From Atrichornis clamosus (Eukaryota > Chordata > Aves > Passeriformes > Menuridae), in assembly GCA_013400975.1 (NCBI GenBank), contig WBMZ01000241.1, positions 1 through 64,000 of the forward strand: a DNA stretch of 64,000 nucleotides, written 5' to 3'. Below are positions 1 through 44,426 of the stretch, piece after piece (the stretch's first letter is position 1; each line of letters begins with the position of its first letter). Under the pieces are notes generated by a model. The model was not told the origin of the DNA, did no database searches, and saw only the letters and a program-made list of their open reading frames with translations. Both the position numbers and the translations under genes were made by a program.

Positions 1-22
1 CAGCGCCCGCCCCGCCCCGCGG

Positions 23-30
23 CACGTGAC
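23..30 (+). promoter_or_regulatory. E-box (CACGTGAC)
   Basis: The palindromic core CACGTG followed by AC matches the USF/MITF-TFEB type of E-box. It sits just downstream of GC boxes in the CpG island. Function is inferred from the motif and its position only. Confidence 0.4.
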
Positions 31-84
31 CCCCGGGGGGAGGTGGGCGGGGGGCGCGCGCTCTGCACCTGTCAGTCAGCGCGT

Positions 85-92
85 CACTTCCG
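85..92 (+). promoter_or_regulatory. ETS-family site (CACTTCCG)
   Basis: CACTTCCG is the reverse complement of the CGGAAGTG ETS/GABP core, which is common near start sites of TATA-less promoters. It lies inside the island, shortly before the probable transcription start. Confidence 0.4.
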
Positions 93-109
93 CCCGTCGC
101 CGCCGCTGC

Positions 110-345
110 CGTCGGGGACCCCCCGCTCGCGGCTCGGAGCTCGGAGCGGCTGTGAGGGCACGGACGGCGCCGGGTCCGGCAGCGCGGCGGCCGCGGCACA
201 CGGCGCGGGCAGCGGCCGGCGGAGAAGGTCTGCGAGGAGAGCGGAGCGGCGAGGAGAGGCCCGCGCCGGCCCCCGGGGTAGGAAGAGGCGGAGGAACCTG
301 CTGGTGGTGCTGAGGACGGCGGGGAGGGCGAGTCACCCGGCAACG
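110..345 (+). other. FAM13B: FAM13B non-coding exon 1 (5' end approximate)
   Basis: The G+C-rich sequence ends in a good splice donor, CAACG|GTGAGG, at 345/346. There is no ATG between about 100 and 345, so the exon is pure 5' UTR. The start coordinate is a guess. The exon is assigned to FAM13B because the next exon-like segments on this strand lead directly into the FAM13B coding exons. Confidence 0.6.
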
Positions 346-1995
346 GTGAGGGGCGCGGGGCGCATGCGCGGGGGGTCCCCGCTCGGGCTGGTCGGTGTCA
401 CCTCAGGCTTCAGGAACCTTCTGGCACCGGCGCCGACTGGGGCGCGGGAACTTCCTCCTGCGGAGTCGCTGGAGCCGCTCACAGGGAGCTGTCAAGAGGC
501 GGGAGCGTCTCCCAGGCTGGTGTCGGTGGGACCTTGGAGGCATCGCTGACAGCCCGGCTCCTCCAGGAGTTGTCTGCCCAGGCTGTTCCCTCCTCCCACG
601 GATCAGCCTGGTCCCCCCTGCGATGGGGCTTGGCGCGCTGACAGCATCAGCCTCGCAGCTCCCTGCCAGCAAAGTTGGTCCCAGAAGTTAAAAGAAGGGC
701 AGGCACTAAATCGCCTGTGATCACGAAGGCAGCGCTGGCATTAAGAATGCTGGGTCATGGACTTAACGCGCCAGCCTGTGACCAAATGTGTCTTCCGAGG
801 GGTCTGTCAGTGTGAGTTTCCATTGTTCATGGAAGCTCCTTAGGGATTTGAATGTTTGAGTGTAAATGTTTCTTGCTATAAAAACTTGCTCTAACGTGAG
901 CAAGCTCTGCTCACTGCTCCCAGTGTTGGGGTACTCCTTCCAGGTTTGAAAAAAACCCACAACAAAACCCAACAACAAAAATCCTGCCATCACACACTGC
1001 TATGTTCGCTTTTAATGCACAGCTCTCTTACTCTCAAATTCCTTGGTCTGGCTGCATTTTAATAAATCTTTGCAAAATTTCTTACTGCTGTCAGGCTCAA
1101 GACGGGGAAAAGAGGTAACAGATGAAGAAAGAAAATACCACCTAGTGACTCTTGCCTGTTGAACAAAAAATTAATATATAAAAACCTACACAGTTGTTTA
1201 ATTTTTTTTGGCATGTATTCCTGAATGTCCTCAGGGATGGAATTGTTAGTGTGTGAGTTTGGAACAAATTGTTAGACTGGATTAGCATTTAGGTTTGAAG
1301 TTTTTCTGTCTTCCGTGCAGTTTAATCTGCCAACATAAAAAGAATAGAAAGCTGGTTTGTTGGCCTATATTGTAAGCAATTTAGCTATTTTGTTTGTTTT
1401 CTTTTTTTTTTACTTCTCATTACTAGTAAATTGCTTTACGTGTTCTTTGTTGTATAGATTTGAAGATGTTTAGAATCTTTTTAAATCTTCTTTGTCTGTA
1501 TTTTGTACATTGTTTAGCACCATAGGGATCCTTTCCTTGTCTCAGCAATGTTACAATAATGAATCAAATATGTCAATGTTTGAAAGCATCAAACTGGAAA
1601 TTTACAGTATTATTTTAGAAAAATCAATCAAGTAGAGTGTTCCGTGGTTACATTTAAGGAAGCTGACTCAGAGGAGCTCCTGGTAACTTCTAATGCTTGC
1701 AAATTTTGGCATGGGCAACATGTCAAAACATTTGATTTTGGCAAAGGATAGTTTTTATCTGCTCGGCCTTAGTCAGTTTGGTCTCTTGCTGTATGTGCTG
1801 CTGGGAGCGCTGGAGGATCTTCTCACAGCTCATTATTAACATTTGCCATGTGTGGCTCATACCCTGAGACCTGTGCAAGCAGTGAAGCGTTTCTTTCTAA
1901 TGTACATAATGGCATGTTTGCAAGAGCAGGTGAGGCTGAAGAAATACTGGAACAGACATCAGTAAGTTTTGTGAGTCCCTTCTTTCTGTGTGTGA

Positions 1996-2143
1996 AGGCT
2001 TTATGGAGTGGGTTTTTTCATTTTCAAATACTCAGCCTTTGGATCTCTGGTCAAATGTTTATAGCTCAAAAGGCTTTATGGAGTGGGTTTTTTCATTTTC
2101 AAATACTCAGCCTTTTGATCTCTGGTCAAATGTTTATAGCTCA
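1996..2143 (+). repeat. 75-bp direct tandem duplication
   Basis: Two adjacent copies with a period of 75 bp (1996-2070 and 2071-about 2143) both begin AGGCTTTATGGAGTGGG. They differ visibly at one base (G at 2041 against T at 2116), apart from the very end of the second copy. The near identity suggests a recent duplication. Confidence 0.95.
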
Positions 2144-3881
2144 GCAGTGATGCCCCTTTCTAGGGCTCACTGGAAAGTGAATAAAACCTGCCAAGTCTGA
2201 GGTGATATTTTAGTTTGGACTTTTTTTTTTGGTGTGGTTGTTCTCTTTTTTTCCCCATCCCCCACAAAAGAAGCTGCAGCTATATGGAAGAGGAAGTGAT
2301 GTCGGTAAGAGAATGCCTTCAAGTTGTCCTTCAATTCAGTACATAACACCAGGTTAATTTTATTGCCATGTTAGCATACAAAAATCTAGGAGCCATTTAG
2401 ATAGGAGTGAATTGACTTACATGCAGGGCAGTTCATCATTTGCATCTGTACAGATGAGAGATGGCAAACCCTTTTAACTTCTTTCCTTGTATTGCAGGCC
2501 TAGTTATATATTTATTGATCATTTCAGATGTGAGGACTGTTATTTAAGAACTGAAAATTAACACTTTATCCAAAACATATGAGGAGGAGATACAGAATTG
2601 AAGGAATATTAAATCTTCTGTGAAGGGTTAGGAAAGAGGGAGATTTGTTGCTTGTCATGCACTTTGTAAAGTGATGGCTCTATCAGTTTTTCTGCAGAGA
2701 GGCTGTATGTTTCTTATCTAAATTGGATTCAGACAGAGAATGCAAGAATTTTACATTGCTTCCTGGAAAGTTAGTAAAATTCAACAATTCAGTCTTCCTG
2801 GATATTATTTTCTGTAAGGTAAGAGATTTTACCTGCAAAGATTTTGTTTGAGAATGACTAGCTGTCGTTGTCAGGCTTTGGTAAATTCAGATTTATCTTC
2901 ACGGTCTGTACTGGCTTGATAGCCAGCTGTTGAGATTTGTGAAAGTTCAGTCAATTCAGGTGTATTACTACAGCCTGAACCATAATGTATTTGTTACTGC
3001 ATCTTCTACCAGGCTTTTTTTTTTTTTTTTTGTAAAGCTGATTTGTTTTGAAGTCATAAAAACATAGTTTAGAAGGTGATTACGGTGCTGAAAACCTGGT
3101 ATGTTTGCAACATATGGGTGGAGTTGTTCACTACTAGAAATGGGTAATATTTTGTAGGACCATATTCTGATTATAGTGAAAATAGTTCTATTGTGATAGT
3201 AACAAACAGTTTTACTCTTTTGGTGTTTCCCCTGTGAATGTGTGAAATCCTGTATATTTTTCTTAAAAAAAAGAAAAACATGCCAAATGAGCTTAAAATA
3301 CAGATAGTACATTATGTTTGTGTTCAAACAGCTTGTAACAAAGACTATGGTTGCAGAGGCTTTTTTCTATTGAGACGTTTAAATGGTTTTTATTTTCTTC
3401 ACTATTTGGACATTTCTAAGGACGTTTGGGTGGGGCATCTGCTCGCTCGGAGCCCGGTATCTGGTGGGAACCCTGCATTGATTGTCCAGGTTCCAGTCTC
3501 GCTAGTGGCTCTCTTCATGTGTCTCTTCTGTTCAGTGTTCCCTGCAGCGTGTTCAGGATTAAAATTTGTGCTCAGCTGTGTAGGATAATAACACATGGAC
3601 AAAACTGAAAAGGTGAGAGCTGGAATCTTATGAATGTGGTTCTTTCTTCCTTTATGCTCTTTTTTAAAGTGTGTATGTTTGAAAGGTTTTCTCCCCTTTT
3701 TTCTGAACTTCACATTTAATGAAATCTTTTGTTGTCTTGGCACTCTTGTAATGTAATCAGGTTACTTAATTTTAGTCTGCAGTGTAACTTTAAACCTTAT
3801 GATTTCTGGTGGTGTCTTCAAATGTGGTCAGAATCAAGTTTTGACAGGAATTGGTTGTGGAGGAGACCTCAGTTCCAGACC

Positions 3882-3926
3882 TTTTTTTTTCTTTTTTTTT
3901 TTCCTTTCTTTTTTTTTTTCCCCTTT
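3882..3926 (+). repeat. Poly(T)-rich pyrimidine tract
   Basis: A run of T interrupted by C lies inside intron 1. It is low-complexity sequence, and the poly-Phe ORFs across it are artefacts. Confidence 0.85.
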
Positions 3927-6900
3927 TCCCATCTCTTGAAATTCAAAGAATGATTTCTAAAGAATTGGGCTCTTCACTGAAATGTCTTACTCCTGCAGTG
4001 AGGATGCTAAGCCTGTCCTTTATTTTGGTGGCACGTGCTCATCATCCTGACAGAGGCAGTGTTTCGATAGCAAGCAGGCTGTGTAATCTGCTGAGTTCCA
4101 GGGTGTATTTCTGCTTACCTGTTTGGGAGGGGAGAAACAAGCTGATGATAAATGTATGTAATAGGATAACTTATGTATAATGAATTAAGTGCATTATATA
4201 TTTATGGTTAGCTTTTTTTGGTGTCTTTGAGGTAGGTTGACTTCTGTTCCAAAGTCTATTTTAACAGCAGTGACAATTGTTAAACTGCTTTGGTTTTATA
4301 ACATGAACCTCTCAAGTTGCATAGTTTTACTGATAATTCCTTCCTGTCTGTTACCCTACTGTACTTTTGTAATGCCATTGCACTGAAGTTCTGCATTATC
4401 AGATGCAGAGGCAATGATATGTGTGTGGTTGGTGGAGTAGAGCTTTGCATTGGGGGGTGGCAAGTAGGATGAATATAATTAGCTGTTACACAAGATACAA
4501 AAGCCTTTTTATTTATTAACTACTGTTGTTAAGAATGTGATGGGATCTGTGCAAGCAGGAAGTTTCTTTATAATTCTGCACATGTGCATTGGCAGCAGCA
4601 GATGAGAGCAAATCTGGCAGTGTGTGGTGGTGGGTGTGAGGCACTGAGCAAACATCTACTTTTTCTGGTATCGTTGATGGTTTTATTTTCTTGCTACAAT
4701 ATAGCTGGAGGATTGTAACTTGCTGTAATGATGTTGAAAAGCCTTTGGATTTTATCTAGTAAGTGAATATAAAACGTTATTTGTGCGTATCAAAAACAGC
4801 TAACATTTTTGTGATCTCTCAGCTTGTTCTTTTAAAATATAGCAATTTTTTGGAATGTTGCTTAAATCAGTCGTATTTGAGGTTTTTCTCATAGATGAGA
4901 TCTGCCTCTTGTGAAAGTCTGTGTTTGATGATGGACTTTTTCAGAGACAGTGTGATCAGGTTCTGTCAACTGAAATTGTAGACTAAACTTTAATGACTGG
5001 AAAATAAATACTAATCAGTATTACGGTTTTTTAGCTTGTAAATTAAAAAAAACCCCAAATCCAAAATTTTGTTAGTTTCAGTAACAGCTTTTTCAGAGGA
5101 GTTTTCATGAGGTGTTTTATTGCTTTCTTGCATGGTAAGGACATAAAGGCTTAATTTAAATTGTTCTAATTTGTAAATTAGAAGGCTTGCTACTGCTTTT
5201 CAAGGAAACAAAAATCATATTAGAATTGCATTCTGCTAAATCTTACGTATTTTTTGTGCTTCTATTTGCTTTATCAGTGGAGTGGTTTTTGAGACTATGT
5301 CAGAAGTGCTGGTGGCAAATGATGGAGAATTTCTGCTAATAGAGTTGAGGTTTTGTGTGTATGAGTGCACATGTGAATGCATACACAGGCAAGTAGTTAA
5401 TTGATTAAAGAGCTGGTTTTCATGCTTCTGCTGACTCCTTTTGTGATTGTGTGCAAAACTGCAGTGAGCCTGTTTCCTTCTGATTCCTACTTAACCAGAA
5501 AGCAAACAGGGCAGTGGAGAGTTAGTAGCCGTAATGAGAAATGAAGGGAGCAGGAAAGTCGTGTCTGCTTGAGGAGGTATTTATTCTAACAGGAATTCCT
5601 TCAACACTGCAAGTTAAATTCTGTAGTTATACTTAATTTCAAACAGTATACCTTAATGGGGATGGGGGTTGTAGTCTTAAGAAGACCAGGTTATTAAATT
5701 TAAAATGATAAATGAGCCCAGTTGTCTGATTTGCCAGTCCAGACTTGTGACTAAAATATTTCATGAGAGCTGATTTCACTGACAGTCAAAAAGAGGAAAT
5801 CTTTCTTTAAGAATCTATTTTAAGCTAATCTTGATGAGTTTAAATAAATTTTTGTTTTGACTACTCAAATATATTAATGAGTACTTAAATGTGATTATTT
5901 CTTTTACATGGAGGATGTTCTGTGTCTGTTCAAGCATTTGCACATCTCTGCATACTTTTAACTGTGCTCTTGAGACAAGTATTGTTTGTCTTTTTCTGTG
6001 TCCTGGGTTTGTGGTAGTGTTCTGTTTGTGGGGTCTTTTTCAGTTTGTCTTTCATAAATTTTCTTCAAGACATGTCCCTTCCCCAACCTGGCCATCTTTT
6101 CAATTTTGACTGGATTAATTCAAACAAGCAAAATATTCTGTTCTTACTTGTTAGCTGAACAAAAGCTGAAAATCAGATGAGCAAAAGCTCTTTTGCTCAA
6201 AAGCAGTTAATCCGTTGGGATTGCTAGCAGTAATTTGAGTACACAAATGGCATAAAAATCGGTCAGTGTCAATTGTTACCATTCTGACATAACGTTACAA
6301 AAATCAGTCTCTTTTTAACTCAACAAAACTTCAGAGTAAGGACAAGAGTGCTGGTTGCCATTTAAAAAAAATATTAATAGTGTGTAGTATAGCAGTTGCC
6401 AAATGGGTCTGTGTGTTCCACAGTGAGCTGGTACACAAAAGTTTCCCAGGGAAGCCTTCTTGCTCATGCTCACGCCTGGCAGCTGGCTCTGGATGATGTC
6501 ATGAGGAGATGATTACATGAGCACAGTTTCTGTGATTCAGAGTTGGAATTTGTGTCAGAAGTTTTGGCCATCATTTAAAAATTCTTAATATTTCTTAAAA
6601 CTTTGAACATTTCAAACTTAACAAAAAAATTAATTCTTTATTTTGGTTTAACAGTATGTTTGCTCTAGGCATTCAGGGAGACATCACAGATTTTGTCTAG
6701 CTGTAAGTCATATAAGTAACGTAATACATTATTTTTCTTTATCAAATATAGAGCAAGAAATTAAAAACCTTGAGACACTTCAGTGTTTTTTTTTGTGGAA
6801 TTTTATTTGTGAATAAGCCTTGTATTGCAGAAAAGGAACATTGATTCTCTTTGTACTCGAGAATGTGTATGTGATCTTTTAGGACAAGGTTTGCAGGCAT

Positions 6901-9900
6901 CTGGTGGCTCAAAGTGTCACAACACTGCAAGCTGAAAAAGCCAAAAAACTTGAGGTGTGTTTCCTGAGAAGCAGGGACAGGCCATTTTGTCATTTTTTTT
7001 CCTGTTTAAAAATCTTGCAGTTAGTTTTTACTTTTTATGTATTAAAAAAAATTATCACTGATGATGTTTGCTAATGCTATGAAATAATATCTTAAAAATA
7101 GAGCAGAACAGCAGTCACTGTTAGCTTTGGTTTTGGCTTCAGGAACAATATGAATTTCTTGCTACATAAAACAAGCAAATAAAAGAATTACTTAAATAGT
7201 TGAGACTTGTGGCAGAAATTCTACACGCAGAATTAATGTTTTCATTCCTATGGCACGGTTTCAGCTTGCAGCCTTTCTTTGTTTATTTTTACTTGTTGCT
7301 TCATTCCTTTGTTTTAAGGAAAGGTGGTGGAACTCAATTTAAAATGGTGAGGACTTCAATTTAAAATGATACCGTATATTATTTCTAGTTCAGTTGTTAA
7401 TGTAAAAGCTGAACTAAACGTAAGTCTAGATTTTCATGTGTATTCATCAAATATTAACAGTTAGCCATGTATTCTGTGGGTTTTTTAGTGGCATTTCATG
7501 TGTGGGTGTAAATACTTCTTTAGTTGCCAAGATAAGTGACTGCTATTACGATGGCAGAATGAAGCTCATGGTGCTGTTTTCCCATCAGACTCTATGAAAA
7601 ACTTGCCTTAATAAAAAAACCAAACCAAAATTCTTTAAATAACACATGAGAGCACTGAAATCCACAATACAGAACAAAACTCTATGTTTTACCCTTATTT
7701 AAGGGTTGCTTGGGCTCAACATGTTGCAAAGGACATAGTAAGTTTTTTTTTCAGTGTCTTGTAAAATTGTGGTGTAATATGTGGTTATAATAAGGTGTAT
7801 TTTTAGTTTCCTACATTTAAGTTTTGTAGGACACAATTGTAACTTAGGGATGTTTTTCGGTGTTTGTAGTAACGAGGAGGGGAAGTAGTTTGAGAAAGAT
7901 GCAACCAGAATATTTATAATTAAACACAAGCTAGGTAGTTTTCTTTTGTGTGTGGGTTTTATGGTTGCTTTTTTATTTCTTTTTCTTGATAGAACTTGTG
8001 AAGCATTTAGGTTGTAAAACTGTGAGGGCATGTGCTCCAAAGGATCAGGATAATACGGACAAAAGTAGAAATAGTTGACTGAATGGGTTAGCTCCTGTTT
8101 CTTGAGTTGTTTGGTTGTGGCAAAAAGAAGTATTAAAAAACTCCACAGCATTACTTAGTATTTGTAAAAGACTCTGGAAATAGTCCTGAAGGTTACATGT
8201 CTTGTCCTAGTTTTCATACGTGTTTGCATTGAAGTGCTGCACTTCCTGAGTCAAGGAGGGCAAGTGGGAAAGCTTTTGATTCATATCAAAAGTGGAGATA
8301 AAATGTTTAATTATTAACAGTTTTACAATGTTGGAAGAAGCAGGAAATAAAACTTTCTGGAAGTTGAATAACTTTCTCAGAGTTTCCAGCCTTTTCTAGA
8401 CCTGGTAAATAACAGATTAATTGTATCACAACCTGCGGAGATACCACAGCCTGAACTAAAAGGGCAAAGACTGAAATGCTCTGAAAATACTTTGTTGCCT
8501 ATAATGATATATTGAAATACGTGTATAAGTACGTGTGTATCTGAGAGGGTGAAAATGAGGCTTTCACTAATTCTTCTAGGCGATAATAAGCCATATAAAC
8601 CTTTCTTTAAAGTATAAACCTGGGTTGTAAATCTGGTTTTGCTCTAACAATGAGACAACCAGGCTGTTTCAACTTCACGGTTACATTGCCAAGCAAGTTA
8701 AAATAGAAGTCTGTATTTTTTCTTTTCTTCATGCCTTCTGAATGAAATTAATATTCAGGCAGCCTGTTCATCTACTGCACCTGGCGAAAGTGGCTGAGCT
8801 TTCATGTCAGTGAACTGAGCACAAAGCTGCCTCAGCTGAGAAATCTGGGCCTCAAGATTGTTCATTTGGTGAATTATAAAGAAGTGATTACTTCTGATTG
8901 GTCTTTTTATTAGGTGATGTTTGTTTTGAAGGTTTATATGTTGGTTTTAGCAAGTCAGCCTGAAGCATTGTGGCAGATCCATCAAAGGTTTTCTGCCAGC
9001 TGCCCTTAACCCCACAATTGGTCAATGTGAGGTTTTCTGGTTCACTGTGGACAAACTGTCTTTGGTAGAACTTGAGACAATAGACATGTGCAACTTCATA
9101 TTTTAAAATTTTTATGATATACTGGGACTGATTGAAATCTACTTACATGCAAAGTTTATGTTGACTTCCGCTTAATATACCGAAACAGTAAGAAAAATGG
9201 CTACACAAAGCCTTAATAAATTATAGGAGGGTTATGAATTGCAGTTGCTTTGCTGTTGGAATCCAGCAGGATCTTTTAGTAGCTAAGAATATGCAAGAAC
9301 AGATTTGAACATGATTGCTTAAAAAAAACCAAACAAATAGTAAAACCCCTTGACTGGAATACGACCCTTCATTTTCTGTTTCCAGCTCACCTGGAGTCCT
9401 GATCTCAGACCAGGGTTCACTTTTGTGAGACATAACAGATTTACAGCCTGTGTGTAACACAAGGCAATAGACAGAGACATGTGAAAAATAACAGGAAAGA
9501 ATATTGGCCAATATTGATTTAAACACTTTTAAGCCTGAAATATTTTTCCCTCTACACCTCAATGCAAGAAAATCTTGAGGAGATTGAAGCAGTCATGTAT
9601 AGAGCTTATGACCAACTCCCTTAGCACATGGATGCAGTTTGGAGAGGACTGGGAGCAGGAAAACTGCTTTATTCAAACTGTTCAGAGCTTCTGTTGTGAT
9701 AGGCTAATGAATGATTTGGCATTTTGGTACTGAAACCAGAGTGGTGGTTGTCAGGAATTTGCAGGTGAGGATGGAGTTTATTTGTCTTGATGTGGAGTAG
9801 GAGCAAGAGCTGGTGTGGGGGAACAAAGGGAGGGAAGGTTCTTGTCTTCAGTATGTCATATCAATTTCCAGTTATGAAACAGAAGGTTTCAGTGCATATA

Positions 9901-10848
9901 CTTAAACCTGGGGAAAGCCTTTTTATTGTCTAGTTTTGGTGATGTGTGGTGTGTATGTGTATGTCTAACTCATTTTGCCCAGTCACAGTTGCTTGAGTTT
10001 AGTTAGAGCAGGTAATTGGTGAGATTAAGGGGCTGAGGGGACCCTTTAAATGATTCTGGGCATTACATTGGCTCCACTGTGCCATGAAGGTGCAATTTAA
10101 ATTTTTAATACCACAGAAAATCATAAAGGCTATTGCTGTGGTTTGTAGCTATTTTGAGAGCTGAGAATATGAAAAATGTCCAGATAATCTGGCTTCTAAA
10201 TAAAAGGTGTAAAAAATGTGGTTCTATGGAATCTCACTTGGGGGAAGTTGCTTCCTTTATCAAGATCTGATGATCACTTGGACTTTGAACTGACAGTTAG
10301 GACATGTAGTCAACTTCCTAGGAAAGATGATCAGTACCACTGGAATCCGGTTGACCCTAAATGTTCCTTAGTTAGGACTTTGGTTTTGGTCTTGCTATTT
10401 GAAGGTGGTGCATTAAACCAGTGCCTGAGATCCTTCTAAAAATTTTATCGCCATTCAATATTTTAGTACAGTAGATGCTATAAAACAGGTCTGTGTAACC
10501 TACTTGGTTCTCTTTGCTTCTTTGGAAGAGGATTGTCTAAGTCTGCAAATTCCTTCCTAGTTGTTAAGACTTAGATGTCGCATGCTAACTTTCACTTCAG
10601 GTTTGGGTAACTCATAAGTGAAAAAAGGGATTTCCTGTTTTGGGTGCTCTCTGACAAGCTGTGCTAGAATGGTCTTTATGCCTTCTTGTTCCAAACAAGA
10701 AACTGATGATTTACCAAGGAGAATTCCTCAAATGTGATGTTTGGATTTGTGACTGAGTTTAAAAATGTTGAAAACTTTATAGTCTAATAATATTTTCCTT
10801 GTTTTCAGATTAACTGCTGAAGTACTGATCGAGTTCTGCTATTCTTCA

Positions 10849-10896
10849 ATGAGGAACTACAGGCTGATCTTTTGCCATAATCTTAAACAACCATAA
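10849..10896 (+). other. Upstream ORF 1 in FAM13B 5' UTR (15 codons)
   Basis: ATG at 10849 followed by 14 sense codons and TAA at 10894-10896, wholly inside the second non-coding exon. It may reduce initiation at the main start. No peptide function is claimed. Confidence 0.45.
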
Positions 10897-10965
10897 ATGA
10901 CAAAAGAATGCTTGGTCAGTGAGGGCAGCTGGCGCAGAAAGCGTTTTTCAAACTCGGCTGTTTAA
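10897..10965 (+). other. Upstream ORF 2 in FAM13B 5' UTR (22 codons)
   Basis: Its ATG begins on the base right after the stop of upstream ORF 1, and it ends at TAA 10963-10965. An internal out-of-frame ATG gives a still shorter ORF. Its relevance depends on this exon being included in the mRNA. Confidence 0.45.
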
Positions 10966-11987
10966 GTACTCTGAGGTAGGTTTCTTAACTTTTTTTTACT
11001 GGGAAAAAAAGAGAAAAGCAGGTATGGATTTCAGGATGTCTAATCTATAAGATTTTCTCTATTAGTAAACAGTGAATTTAAGTTTGGTTGCAGTGCTTTG
11101 ACTAACAACATGTACTTCATGTTCTGTGTGCCAGCCTCTATGGAAATGATTGCTTGCATTTAAGCAAGTATGTTTTCTTTTCTTTTTATTATTTATTTTG
11201 AAAGGACAGCTTTTTCTTTGCTAGAAGAAATATTTTGGTTTTGACAGGATAACATCTTGCTGAGTGACTTACACTGCCTTTGGTGATACCTTTGTTATCT
11301 ATCTAGATCCTTTATCAAGCAAAGACTTGCAAGTAAAGCTAGAGCTTCTGCCTGATAGAATGGTATCACTGAGCATCTAGAAACTAGTTTTGGGGGTTTT
11401 ATGTTCAGTAAAAATTTTAATTTGATGCAGGTGTGGAAAGCTTTATTATATACACTGGAAAATGCCAAATATATTTAAAATTATTATAGTGCAGTTGTGT
11501 ATCACAAAATACTTAATCATTTCATATAATTGAAACTTGGAGTTTAGGTTTGGTATGATCCACTGGTTTAGTTTCCTGTTGAGAGACTTTTGTATTGAGT
11601 TCTGAAAGGCTGACTACTAAATGCTGTCAGAAAAGGTACTGAGGAACTGTGCTTCTCCCAAAGTACCTTAGAACTTAATCAGCAGTTCTGTAGCTAGAAT
11701 TTTCTGCGTCTTCTCGGCTGCTGTATATGTCCTTGTCAGTCCTCTGTTGAGGGTTGGACAGAAGACATCAGTGATGGTCATTTATTGAGTTAGCTGAGTT
11801 TGGAGTCATTGCAGAACTGTTCATTAAATCAGTGAATTGATGAAGACAGACTAGAGAGTATTTGCTTTAGGTAATTAAAACACTTCGTGTTACAGATCAA
11901 TGCTTTCAACAGCATATACTGAAGTGTGTTTTTTTGGTTTAATTTATTGACAGAAAAGACAGCTTTGATTTTTGGCTGCAAAAAGAT

Positions 11988-44426
<32,439 letters not shown>

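Larger units (their letters stand above)
1..345 (+). promoter_or_regulatory. FAM13B: CpG-island promoter of FAM13B
   Basis: The interval is extremely rich in G+C and CpG, in sharp contrast to the A+T-rich DNA that starts near 700. It contains GC boxes (6-19), a CACGTGAC E-box (23-30) and a CACTTCCG ETS-type site (85-92), with no TATA box in a sensible place. This is the layout of a TATA-less housekeeping promoter. The G+C-rich island runs on to about 650 in the first intron. The transcription start cannot be fixed from sequence, but probably lies about 90-150. The upstream part of the promoter may continue before position 1. Confidence 0.8.
346..10808 (+). other. FAM13B: FAM13B intron 1
   Basis: This is about 10.5 kb of A+T-rich sequence after the CpG-island shoulder. 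I see no coding exon in it. The ORFs present are short, lack paired splice sites and resemble nothing I know. It holds a 75-bp tandem duplication (1996-2143), a pyrimidine-rich tract (about 3882-3926), short A/C-rich tracts near 955-985, 5045, 7615 and 9320, and a 22-bp interrupted palindrome (6178-6199). Confidence 0.7.
10809..10975 (+). other. FAM13B: FAM13B non-coding exon 2
   Basis: The segment follows a strong acceptor (CTTGTTTTCAG, ending at 10808) and ends in a good donor, CTGAG|GTAGGT. It carries stop codons in all frames ahead of the FAM13B start. The frame leading into the FAM13B ATG is closed by a TGA at 10920-10922 and has no ATG after it. It is therefore annotated as 5' UTR. It contains two short upstream ORFs. 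Confidence 0.65.

Noticed and set aside
43..549. 168-codon + strand ORF across the CpG island
   Set aside because: It begins at a non-ATG codon, crosses the exon 1 donor at 345/346, and is Arg/Gly/Ala-rich as expected from CpG-rich DNA.
6178..6199. Inverted repeat with 10-bp arms and a 2-nt centre
   Set aside because: No target-site duplication or element body. A palindrome this size is expected by chance at appreciable frequency in 64 kb.
7699..8151. 150-codon - strand ORF in FAM13B intron 1
   Set aside because: No recognisable domain, no splice context, and composition follows the A+T-rich intron; best explained as chance.
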